Below, in pieces: positions 1-10,351 of a stretch of 64,000 nucleotides of DNA. The notes below the pieces were generated by a model. The model saw only the letters and a list, made by a program, of their open reading frames with translations, ran no database searches and was not told the DNA's origin. Location: the NCBI RefSeq assembly GCF_034140825.1, contig NC_089035.1, positions 38,874,001-38,938,000 of the forward strand, read 5' to 3'. The position numbers were made by a program, and so were the translations under genes. This DNA is from Oryza sativa Japonica Group. Lineage: Eukaryota; Streptophyta; Magnoliopsida; Poales; Poaceae. Within the stretch, counting starts at the first letter, position 1. Each line of letters starts with the position of its first letter.

Positions 1-213
1 TATAAATATATTTTAAAGGATAAGAAAAGAGAGAGAATAGTAGTGGGCTACATATATGTAACCAGCTGCATCACGGACTCCAAGACGTAATAAGAGTATG
101 ACAGGGTGGGACCAGATATTAATAGCATAGTAAGCAACTATGGTACGAATTGGCTATTATGTTGGCTATATATAATTTAGAGTTATTAGTGGGCTATACT
201 ATTAAACTTGCTC
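1..213. mobile_element. Tourist-like MITE, left part outside the window
   Basis: This is the 3' part of a MITE whose full copy follows at 217-460. Both contain the same blocks, for example GGGCTACA, CCAGCTG and CACGGACTC. It ends with CTATACTATTAAACTTGCTC, directly followed by TTA at 214-216, the target trinucleotide of PIF/Harbinger (Tourist) elements. The left end lies before base 1. It is non-coding. Confidence 0.75.
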
Positions 214-216
214 TTA

Positions 217-460
217 GAGCAGGTACAATAGCAGGTTATAAACCAGCTGCAAATATATTTTAAGAAGATAAATGAGAAGAGAGAAGAGGAGCGGGCTACA
301 GATTTATAGCCAGCTGTAGCACGGACTCTAAAACACAGTGTGTGTATGATAAGTGGGACCATGTATTAATATTGTAGTATGTAACTATTGTATAAATGAG
401 CTATTAAATTGGATATAGATGAATTAGAGTAAGTAGTTGGCTATACTATTAAACTTGCTC
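217..460. mobile_element. Tourist-like MITE, complete, TTA target duplication
   Basis: A 244-bp non-coding element with imperfect terminal inverted repeats. It starts GAGCAGGTACAATAG and ends CTATTAAACTTGCTC. TTA flanks it at 214-216 and 461-463, as in PIF/Harbinger-derived MITEs. It abuts the partial copy on its left, and the two share the TTA between them. Confidence 0.85.
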
Positions 461-640
461 TTAACTCTCCCATACTCGAATTTTGTTACACGTTCTTCAA
501 ACTACTAACAACACATTTCATATTAAAATCTTTTTATATAAATGTTATTTTAAAATATTAGATAAATTATTTTTAAAAAGATCGAAACTTAATTAATTAT
601 AAACCGATGGGTGTTTTTTCTTTTTTTATGTGCGTACTTA

Positions 641-983
641 GGCCCCATTTAGTTCCCTAAAATTTTTTTTCCTAAAAACATCACATCGAATCTTTGGACA
701 TATGCATGAAGCATTAGATGTAGATAAATAAAAAAAACTAATTACACGGGAGGAAATCACGAAACGAATCTTTTGAGTCTAATTAGTCCATGATTAGCTA
801 TAAGTGCTACAGTAACCCACATGTGCTAATGCCGGGTTAATTAGGCTCAAAAGATTCGTCTCGCGGTTTCCAAGCGAGTTATGAAATTAGTTTTTTCATT
901 CGTGTCCGAAAACCCCTTCCGACATCCGGTCAAACGTCCGATGTGACATCCAAAAATTTTCATTTCCTCAACTAAACACACCC
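641..983. mobile_element. Tourist-like MITE (GGCC-TTTAGTT family, copy 1)
   Basis: A 343-bp element starting GGCCCCATTTAGTTCC and ending with the imperfect complement, with TTA on both sides (638-640 and 984-986). It holds a strong internal inverted repeat around AAAAGATTCGTCTCG. Related copies lie at 4111-4420 and 60466-60808. There is no coding capacity. Confidence 0.8.
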
Positions 984-1661
984 TTAATCGAACTTAAACA
1001 GGGCTTGCCCATTTGTATTATCATCTCCTGTGATCAACAATGATATGGCAGCAAAATGCAGGCAGGCAGGTAGAGACGAACAGATGACGCTGTATTCCGA
1101 ATTCCGATCGCTTTCTTGCAGCTTCTTGTGCCAACTTTTTCGAGTCGCTACAAGTCTAGAAATTCAGTAGCATGTGGCAAGGTGTAGGTTTATTAGCCAG
1201 TGGGACAGTGCCGTTCAAGGATCGTTCGCTTTGTTTGCTTGCATTTGCAACTTTGCACATATGGTCATATACGAGTGGTGTCCGTGGGCAGTCCAAAGTT
1301 AGTAGGTGTGATTTAGGATTCCGTTTGCCGGACGCGCGCATCGTCGTCGCATGCATATGCAACAACAACAAACGTACGTATGCTGTATCTGGTGAGTCAG
1401 TATCTCGATCCATTGTCGTCCATTCCTAACAAAACACAAGCTGAATTTGCTGAAAGTAACCACGCTACTACTGTCCGTATGGTGTACTCTACTCAAGAGC
1501 ATACGAAGAATTGGTTGAAGTCCGTGACAAGAACTCGAGAAACTGGATATATGGCATACACGACGGACACGCCGAAAGGTCGATCTGATCTTCTCTCGGG
1601 ACAATGATTGGATTGTACATACTCTATTCGTAAAAAAAAGAAAACCAACCTAATTAAGATA
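984..1661. other. Intergenic stretch, no gene seen
   Basis: AT-rich DNA with only short, overlapping open frames on both strands that lack any recognisable protein pattern or splice context. I see no promoter, RNA gene or further repeat. Confidence 0.6.
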
Positions 1662-1811
1662 CTCCCTCCGTTTCACAATGCAAGTTATTCTAACATTTTC
1701 CACATTCATATTGTTGCTAATGAATCTAGACATATATATCTATTTAGATTCATTAACATCAATATGAATGTAGAAAATGCTAGAATGACTTACATTGTAA
1801 AACGGAGGAAG
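1662..1811. mobile_element. Stowaway MITE
   Basis: A 150-bp Tc1/mariner-type MITE. It begins CTCCCTCCGTTTCACAATG and ends with the complement (ACGGAGGAAG), between TA dinucleotides. Nearly the whole element folds into one hairpin. It belongs to the same subfamily as the copy at 12381-12530. Confidence 0.88.
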
Positions 1812-2297
1812 TAGAACATTTTATAGGACAATGATGTACAGATTTATTGTCATAGAAAACGTTCCATCCTCGACTAAATTATATATGTACAGATTTATTG
1901 CATTAGAAAATGGTCATCTTTAATTCGGTTGGTTTTTTTTTTACGAAGAAAGCACCTAATTAGGTGATTGAAGGATGGCATCGAGTGAGACGCATCTGGG
2001 TCGGTCAGGCAGGGACAATGCCGACCCACATGCATTACACGCATCGTCCATGACTAATCAGATCATGAGAAGCTCTGGTATATCGATTATGGAGTATATC
2101 AGTATACGGAGTACAGGTTAGCCTGCCGGGGTATGGTACGCTTTGGCCGGGCACGTACATGTACCAGTACGGTTGAACACAACTCCACAATATCATCCGG
2201 GTTCGTGTTTAACTTTAATTGCTGAACCAGAGACAAATGACAGATCTACCGTAGGAGCGGAGGAGGCTCGAACCCCACTATCATTTTTTTCTATATA

Positions 2298-2397
2298 CTT
2301 CCTCCGTTTCATAAAAAACCAATATAGTATTGGATGTGACATATTCTAAGACTATAAATCTCTAGTCGTAGATTTTTTTTTTTTGGAACGGAGGAAG
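2298..2397. mobile_element. Stowaway MITE, short copy
   Basis: A 100-bp element starting CTTCCTCCGTTTCAT and ending GGAACGGAGGAAG, flanked by TA at 2296-2297 and 2398-2399. The subfamily resembles the one in SWEET intron 5 (13027-13168). Confidence 0.82.
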
Positions 2398-4110
2398 TAT
2401 TCATGAGAAAGAATGGTAAAAGCTTTGTCAGTTTGTTCGGTCTTCACTGTTATTTTTACTCTAGGATCCGCCTGGGATAATACTGCTGCCCTCACATATA
2501 GGACGCAAAATACGAACGCATTTACACCCATAAACAGAGAGTCTACGAATAGTACGGCTACTACTACTTCTCTGTTGCGTGGCGACACTGTCCGTGACCG
2601 GATCAGCCACGCTTCTAGTTCTACTACTGGTGGGCAACAGCGTCGTTCACAGTTCGACGTAAACTCCACAGTGGGACCGGGTCGTCTTGTTGTTGACGCA
2701 GCCGTATGGAGTTGATGCCGACTTTGACCGGTATCCCGAGGCTTCTTCCTATACGTCGTCGCTTGGATAAGGACGTACACATATACGTATACGCAGTGAC
2801 GGATATAGAAATTATTAAAAAGTAAGGTTAACATAGAGCTTAACTAATGAGCTATTTAGTTTTCCCTAAATTTAATGATGATTTGAGAGTATTTAACTAT
2901 AATTTTAGAAGCTGAAACCAGCGAGACATCCCTAATCTTACTAAAGTTCTATTAAAAGTCTATTTACTTGTAAATTCATTAGAATTTATAAAATTGACCC
3001 CACTAAATTATGAAGTAATGGTATTCGACTAGGGATGAATTTATGCATAAACTATAGGGTTGGCTTACCCTATAGCTTTTTAAAAAACACTTCTATAGAA
3101 TTTGATTTTTATATAATAAATAAATAATTTCATTTAAATACAAACTAGTAGTAATTAATCCACGGGATTAAATTCTTAACTCTGTCACTGATATGATCGA
3201 ATCAATCACGAATATGATGTAGTACGACCACAACAGCATCTGCCAGAAGAAATATCTACCCGGCATTTCATTTTCAGTACGTTCTCCCCACATCATGAGC
3301 ATAAAGTTTTTGTAAGATATGCTCAACGACAAGGCCTTTAATTTCCAGAGAATATGTGCAACGTACAAAGCCAAACCAAAAAGTTTACCTCATTTTCTGG
3401 ACCCTGCAAAAGCAGCTCGGCTAGTATATATGCATCGCATGTGAAGGATAAGACGGACGTCGAATCATTGGGCTGCGAATTTTGTCACCGGTATATCGGT
3501 TCGGATCAGCTGGCCGTGCACTATGCAGCGTCCCTGGTTTAGCTGCATGTAGCCAACACAGAGCGCCATCAGATGGACACCTTGGCGAGGTCCACACGTA
3601 ATGCAAGGTACTTATCGCTGTTTTCTTTATTTTTCTCCCCTTTTTAAGATTCGCGTTTGTTGCATGATTAATTCATCATACTTTGCATTGCACAATTTGT
3701 GTTTCAAATAAACCAAAGGATATATATAATCCAGTACAGTGTACATATATCATAGTACTACCTTTTGTACGTCAGCATTTTAAATGATGGTGAACCGCGT
3801 AGTCAATGACAAAATTTTTCTTGGTCAGTTTGCCGTCAGTGCAAGACTCTGGTCACATACAGTAGATGGGTTCAAATTGCTGCCATATCTTATCTGCCAG
3901 ATTAAGGACGACAAACTGGACCGACGGATCATCATCTCATACGTGATACATCATAATCAGGATCACGGCGTGATTTGTGACTTGCAGGTCTCCCCTAGTC
4001 ATACACTGATTGAGCTAGCAAACACATCGATCTAGAGATATGTATGAATTGGAGCTAATATACAGTTTCTGGTTTGGACGCTACATTCAGCAGAAAAGGA
4101 AAGGAACTTA
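2398..4110. other. Intergenic stretch, possible old TIR element inside
   Basis: No gene is recognised. The motif CAGTGACGGATATAG near 2793 and a diverged inverted partner ending GTCACTG near 3190 could be the ends of an old hAT- or MULE-type non-autonomous element, but no convincing target duplication was found. Open frames here are short and have no recognisable domains. Confidence 0.45.
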
Positions 4111-4420
4111 GGGCCTGTTTAGTTAGTGAAAAAAAATTTAGGTGTCATATCGGATGTTTGATCGGATATTGGAAGGATTTTTCGGACACGAATGACAAAA
4201 TTAATTTTATAACTTGACTGGAAACCGTGAGACGAATCTTTTGAGCCTAATTGTAGCACATATGGCTAATCATGGACTGATTAGGCTCAAAAGATTCGTC
4301 TCACGATTTCCTCCCTAATTATATAATTAGTTTTTTTAATTTATATTTAATGCTTTATGCATGTGTCCAAAGATTCGATATGATGTTTTTAGAAAAAAAA
4401 AATAGGAACTAAATTAGGCC
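4111..4420. mobile_element. Tourist-like MITE (GGCC-TTTAGTT family, copy 2)
   Basis: Starts GGGCCTGTTTAGTTAG and ends GGAACTAAATTAGGCC. Flanks are TTA on the left and TTG on the right, so the target duplication has probably decayed by one base. The central region is a strong inverted repeat around GATTCGTCTCACGAT. Non-coding. Confidence 0.78.
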
Positions 4421-4975
4421 TTGATGGGCGATGATACATTGACACCCAAATCTGTTGATATATCCTGTGTGCTTTCATTCTTTAACACGCGACCGAATTT
4501 GAACCATCTTTGAAAAAAAGGACGTGGACCTGTCGAGGAAACAGACCGGCTTTGATTAGGTGGGCTAAACATTCTCCATTTTTGTGGGGGAAATATCGAT
4601 GTTCGAGCAGGCAGAGAGCATCAAGGGCATGGCTCACACCGTACTACCGTAGGACAAAAGGGCACGCACCGGATAAATTCCGTGTAGGGGAGCACATACG
4701 CATTGCGATGTGCTCCAACTTTTGCCGCGGATGGCAGCAGAGCAGAGAACTGCAGAAAATTATCATTATCAGGCAGAAGAATGCAATAGCTGGTGCATGC
4801 AGAATTATTGCGGATTTCAAGAGTCCACACAATTCCAGCGTGGCCTCTGTTCTACCCAGACCTGTTGTCAAATACTCTGGGTCTCTGGCTCCTGGGTCCT
4901 GGCCTCTCGGTCACATGTGTACATGCATGGCATTGACCGTGTTAATCCGATTAAAATTTCAAGTTTAGAGTCCAA
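4421..4975. other. Intergenic stretch, no gene seen
   Basis: A 152-codon open frame spans 4510-4968 on the plus strand. It begins at TTG, has no recognisable motif and is overlapped by equally long frames on other strands, so I treat it as chance. Confidence 0.5.
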
Positions 4976-5218
4976 CTCCATCTGTTCCATAATATAAGAG
5001 ATTTTAACATTTTGTTTACACTGTTCGACTACTTGTCTTATTTAAAAAATTGTGCTTAAAGTACTTTAAATAATAAAGTAAGTAAAAAAATAATACGAAC
5101 GGAGTATCATTATACGAACGGTCAAATAATACGAACGGAGTATCATGATTTTTTAAATAAGACGAATGGTCAAATAGTATAAACAAAAAGTCAAAATACG
5201 AACGGAGTATCATTATTA
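4976..5218. mobile_element. Degenerate MITE-like inverted repeat
   Basis: The left part reads CTCCATCTGTTCCATAATAT. The right part carries repeated ACGAACGGAGTATCAT blocks and TTTAAATAAGACGAATGGTC, which partly complements the left-hand GTCTTATTTAAA. This is the layout of a rearranged MITE with a short internal duplication of its end. No clean target duplication is visible. Confidence 0.45.
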
Positions 5219-7769
5219 GTAGCTGTCAAATGGAGGATTCAACCTTATGAACTGCTATAAAATATAAGCATTTATATATTGTTTAGCAAAAATTAAGATT
5301 AAAAAGTGGATTTTAGTGTAAAAAATAAAGGATGAGTGGAGATGAGAGAGTACGTGGAGGTAAAATGGGGGAAAAACAAATGAAAGGTGATTGATAGAAC
5401 AAATGATGCACTAAACATCAACAATATTTAAATGTTAAAAATCCTTATATTTTGAAATTGAGGAAATAGCTGCTACGCCATATAAGATTTTAGGCCCGGT
5501 GAAAAAACCTATAACAAGGCTTTCTATTTAGAAAACTTTCACTACGTCTGTGTTTAAGAAGACACAAATAGAGAATATACATAAAACGAGATAATCTATT
5601 GATGCCTAATTAAGTAAGTATTAATTATTTGAAACTTAAAATATGGATTAATATGGTTTTTAAAGATATTGTTTAGTGGTTCAGGAAGTGTGTGCGCAAA
5701 AGAAATGATTTTTTTTCTTCTCTTTGAGCTTCTCTCAAACGCAGCCAAGTAGATTGCATGTCATCGAGAAAGCTTACCGATCATTCACATAACAACTGTT
5801 TGTTCTTATGTTTAGGAGAAGCGTTGCGTCTAGATTCAGTGATTCAGTTTTTTCAGAAATTGTTAAAAATAAATCTATAGCATTTGGAACGCATATTCAC
5901 ATCATGATTACGAGCTACAGATCTTTGATGTGGCTGTAATTATCATCCAACATTTGTTACAGCCAAGAAAAATATGCCCATTATTCTAGCCAGATCAATG
6001 AACGAGAAGAGGGGAACTTGAAAGAAAAAATTGGACTTTATAAACTCCGTGCGGTTGTTCACTCTCTGAACGTGCCCATCAGTAGGGGAGGGGTACAGTC
6101 ACTTGTGGCTGTGGTTTACTCCAGCTCTGCCGCTGATTCTAGTGGACTAGCCGAGTAAACTGGCTATGTACATGTTGGTCTCGTGAAATAGCACGGAACT
6201 TCTGGTGCAGAGGAGTCGAGGAGCAGAGACCTGCAGTTTCGCCATGCCGGGGCAGTGCGGGGCCGCGCGCACGACAACAATATTAATGTCCCCAAAACGA
6301 CACGCTCGTCCACGCAAATTTCGCTGGTTCCACCGCCGAAGGATTTGGCTGGTACGTATGTGTGCTACTACGTAGCTTTTCTCTGTTGTCTGAATTCTCA
6401 AGCCGCGGACAGTGCGGACCGACTGCAGCCGGAGAAGGGGTGTGCACTAGTACAGTAGTACTGGTGGAGGTGGCATTGAGTTGGAGGTGGATGGTGATTG
6501 CGGAGGAAAGTAGGAGAGCTGAGGTTTTACTTGAGTAGATCATCTTGGTATTCAGTTTCTGAAAATCTGGAGAAGCTGCTAAACTCAGCTTTTAGTTTAT
6601 TTTCTAGATTATACAACCGGACTATTAGAACATAGGCGATGATCTGAATTGTTTGGGGGAAAACTTATAATTATTAGATAAGTTACAGCTGCCAGAAGCT
6701 TTTATAAATAAACGTGTAGATAAGAAAGACAACATATTGTTTACAGGTTGGTCAGATGAACATTCATCCAATAGCCATTCCCTTCATTTTCTTTTTACTT
6801 TTTAATTTATTTTGCCTTTTGCGATTAGTTCTCACCGTCTCTAGACATGGACACTGTCAATAACGTATATCGCCAACCATCACTTCTATAAATGAAATAT
6901 TTATGAGTATCTTTCTACAAAAAGAACAATTATACGATTAAAGAGTAAATTACACTACTGATATATGAACTTCCAAGGTAGGTCCGATTTAATATATGAA
7001 CCTGTAAATCGCTCACTTCGGTCACGAAGTTATCTAGTGTGTACAAACTAAAGCTAACCAACGTGTCGTAACTAATTTTAATAAGTTGGATGTTGCTTGG
7101 GATGTTATGTAGACTTGTATGTCAAGACATATAATATACATATGTCCAATCAAACATATAATAAGCCATGTTAATTATACATATTAAAAAAAATATAATA
7201 AAATAATAAAATAAATATTATGTATAAAGGTTAATTATTTACACATGCGACATATCTCACGTCCTCATGTGTGCGTGCAGACATTTTACTAATTCAATAT
7301 GATTAGTCACAATATATCGTTTTGTACTAGTTCTTATGCACTAGACAAATATGTGTATCATAATGAGCATTTTACAAATCTTATAATACGAATTCCATGC
7401 AAACAATTGAAAGAAGAATTGTGCCACGTGGCAACGCCGGTTTCGCGGGACGGCTCGATCCTGCTAATTGCGCGCGTGCAGGCTATGTGATTTCTCGCGT
7501 TGCCGCCGTACGGCTGGCAAAGCTCAGGCAGCTATTGCTTCCTCCTACCACCGGATATTGAGGATTAAAGAAGTAATGATACATACTTTGGTTAGAGACT
7601 AAAAGAGGATTAACAGGATGTAATCAAATCACCCACTATAATTCCTACGTTGCAAACATCCATTCTTTTACAGTTATTGTGTTTCCTTATTTTGTATCCG
7701 TATTCATGTGATTTATATTATTTCTTTCCTGTGTTTTCCTCTATAGAAATCATATAACCTTTTCTCTTT
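5219..7769. other. Intergenic stretch, mostly AT-rich, no gene seen
   Basis: A slightly GC-richer patch at about 6050-6500 has short open frames on both strands without family features. At about 6945-7090 a phrase-like stretch (AAATTACACTACTGATATAT onwards) resembles the ends of MULE-type elements, but I could not find a mate. No tRNA, promoter or coding gene could be supported. Confidence 0.45.
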
Positions 7770-8823
7770 GGGGCAATTTCATTCTTACCCCTACTTTGAT
7801 GTTTAATATTGATGTTGCCCAGTATTTTAGGGTTTTGTTTTTGCCCATGGTTTTTTGAAATAAAGATAAATTTAGTCCCTACTTTTGATGGACAGATTAA
7901 CGATGTTAAATCTTTAGCGAGAAGGCATTCAATACCCTTACTCATGTTGCAAACTTCCCCTGTTTTTGTTCATGATTGAGAATTTGCCCACATTTAGCAC
8001 ATGAACATTGCAAATTCGATAAACTTTTACCAATATGATAATTTTAACATAAATATCAACAAAAATTTGCTTCAAAGTTTGACATCTTGAGAAAAACAAA
8101 CAAGTCAAGCAAATCTATTGCCTACCTGTGCCAAGCTGTCGTCGTCGCCTCCTCTCATAAACCGCCGCCACCGTTGTTGCCTCCTCTTCCCACCGAGCCG
8201 CCACCACGTCCTCCCCACGTCGAGCCGCCACCATCACCTCCTCGCGCTAAGCCGCCGCTGTTGCCTCATCTTATCATCAAGCCACCACCACCGTCGTTGA
8301 CCTGTTGTCCTCCTCCCCGTCGCCTCCTCGACACGTCGAGCAGCCGCACCTCCTCCCTACGCTGAGCTACAGCAGCCGCCATTGTCCTCCTCTCTACCAT
8401 GGCCTCTTGTACAATGCCTAGCCTCCTCCTACACGCTGCAACTGGGTTAGGTGGCCTGCACTTGCTCGGGTCGTCCCCGTTGCCTGGCCGGCCCACGGAC
8501 ACTGCCGCCACTGTTTCACAACGGGGATTCGGGTTCAGGAAGGGAAGAGTTGATGCCAAGTGCCCAAGCCTGGAGGGACACCAAGCGGTACATGGATATT
8601 TTCTAGGGGTAAAAGGGTCAATCAATAATTTAAAAAATCGTTATCTCTTTCTTTCTCTAATTCTTTACCGCACTAAGTCCAATCCCACTCACTTCCATCA
8701 AAAACAGGGGTAAACGCCTCATTTATTGAAAAAAATAGGGCAAAAAACAACAACCCTAAAATGTAGGGTAAAATCGGTATTGACATCAAAGTAGGGGTAC
8801 AATTGTACAAACAAAATTGTCCC
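7770..8823. mobile_element. MULE (Pack-MULE-like), 1.05 kb, near-perfect 9-bp duplication
   Basis: The ends are long imperfect inverted repeats, both containing the block ACCCCTACTTTGATGT about 20 bases in. The flanks are TTTCTCTTT (7761-7769) and TTTCTCTGT (8824-8832), a 9-bp target duplication with one mismatch, as for Mutator-like elements. The inner part (about 8110-8610) is much more GC-rich than the ends. Its plus frame 8087-8365 encodes a proline-rich stretch, and it looks like captured host DNA of unknown origin. No transposase is present. Confidence 0.75.
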
Positions 8824-8832
8824 TTTCTCTGT

Positions 8833-9287
8833 TCTCCCTCGGTCCAATGCAACCTATATATGTCTTGTGAGGGCTACTTTGAAACGAAGATTGAGGGATG
8901 AATAGGGAAAACATAAAATTCTGACAAAAAATCAAGCGCAAAACAAAGAATTATAAAACACATAAAAATATATGAAATAATCGTTTGATTGGACCGTATG
9001 AAAAATGCAAGAATTAGATGAGAGAGATAAACTCATAAGAGACTTCGCATGATATTGAACCTCATGTTAAAAATACTCCAAAACTTGTATGAATTTGGGC
9101 ATTCCTTAGAAATTTGATAAGACTCAATAGTTTTCAATAATCCTTTGGTTCAAAGAATCATATAGAAAAAATTCCTATAGCAAAGTTTATCGTTTCTATA
9201 CAGAATAAAAGTTCCTATATTTTTCTTTCAAGTAAAGGGGCCCTAATTAGTTACTCCACTAAAGTCGAATGAGCTAGGTTCACTTTA
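8833..9287. other. Intergenic, probable Helitron interior
   Basis: AT-rich, non-coding DNA directly upstream of a Helitron-type 3' end at 9288-9319. I could not place the Helitron 5' end with confidence. No gene seen. Confidence 0.35.
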
Positions 9288-9319
9288 CCATGCGTGGCGA
9301 AGCCACACGGTTTTTCTAG
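9288..9319 (+). mobile_element. Helitron 3' terminus (hairpin plus CTAG)
   Basis: GTGGC-GAA-GCCAC forms a perfect 5-bp stem with a 3-base loop at 9294-9306. It is followed ten bases later by CTAG and then T. A short hairpin just ahead of CTRR, with T next, is the standard Helitron 3' end. The 5' TC terminus has not been found. Confidence 0.6.
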
Positions 9320-9913
9320 TATGTGTACTAAATCATAGTTATCTAACAAGTTTGTATGTCATCAACGCAATTTACTCATGATTAAGGCTTTATTCAGAGG
9401 CACTTACTGTTGTAGCCGCTGCGGCTGCGGTAGTTCAAACTGGCTGCTACCACAGCCTAGCCCAGCTGAACACAGGCTAAAAAGTAACAATTTGTTACAA
9501 CTTTGTCGAGCTATTACGGAAAATGACAATAATTTATTTGAAAATCGTAACTCCATCCTCTACGTGTGTATGACATAATAAACCCGACATGCAACAACAC
9601 GAGTATTGCATATGTGTATGGCGTGTGGGCTCAAATATATTGGACATATAAAGTTGCATCTTTCTGTTTAAATCATGTTATCATCGATGCAGTTTCTATG
9701 AAATTGCATAGCTAAAGTTGTACTAGTGTACTGATAGTTTTCACAAAATAGTTGTGGCTTCCTACATCTACTCTATATTTATGCTCCTACAGAACTACTA
9801 AAAACACAATGAAATAAAAGTACCGACAAATTTACTGATATCTGTCTTCACATAGATTAGGAGCAAAATTTATCGTCGTACGTATTTCAAACAACATCTG
9901 TTTAAGCTTGGCA
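9320..9913. other. Intergenic stretch, no gene seen
   Basis: AT-rich sequence upstream of the SWEET gene. A 66-codon frame at 9378-9578 has no recognisable features. It may hold distal promoter elements of the SWEET gene, but none can be pinpointed. Confidence 0.5.
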
Positions 9914-10118
9914 ACGAACTTCCTACTAACGAAAATCAAAGATTAGGCAAGCCTTTTGGCTTTAGCAGGAGCTAAGCGGTTGCGTGAGTTAATCCCGCAC
10001 TATGTATAGTGTACAGCTATAGTGGTTCTCCGTTTTCCTTTTACCCCTAGGGGTTTGTATTTTCTCCTGCCCTGTTCAATGAAAAGTCACTCTAGTGCTG
10101 TTTTTCGTTAAAAAAAAA
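9914..10118 (+). mobile_element. Short non-LTR retroposon with poly-A tail and 10-bp duplication
   Basis: The block ends in a run of A, and AAGCTTGGCA occurs both immediately before it (9904-9913) and at its end (10119-10128). A terminal A-run and direct repeats of this size are the signature of LINE-driven retroposition. The body is about 200 bp with no open frame, so it is either a SINE or a 5'-truncated LINE end. Confidence 0.62.
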
Positions 10119-10171
10119 AAGCTTGGCATATTTCTCTACACACCAGTGTTGCTCTGTATATCTCCACTCCC

Positions 10172-10179
10172 TTATATAA
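10172..10179 (+). promoter_or_regulatory. TATA box of the SWEET gene
   Basis: TTATATAA lies 180 bp upstream of the SWEET start codon in a C-rich context, so transcription should start near 10205. A leader of about 145 bases would follow. Confidence 0.65.
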
Positions 10180-10351
10180 GCACACACACAGAGGCACCGC
10201 ATTGGTAGAAGTAGCTCCGTGTTGTAGTGTTGTGTAGCAGTAGTCCACCGCTGAGAAGCTAGCAAAGCCAGCCATCCATTCAGCGCAGTACTCTCGGGAG
10301 AGCTAGAAGCGATCTATTCTAGCCACAAGGAGGAGAGATAAACGTATCGAA

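Noticed and set aside
4510-4968. 152-codon plus-strand open frame as a gene
   Set aside because: It starts at TTG, has no recognisable domain or codon bias, and is overlapped by similar frames on other strands.
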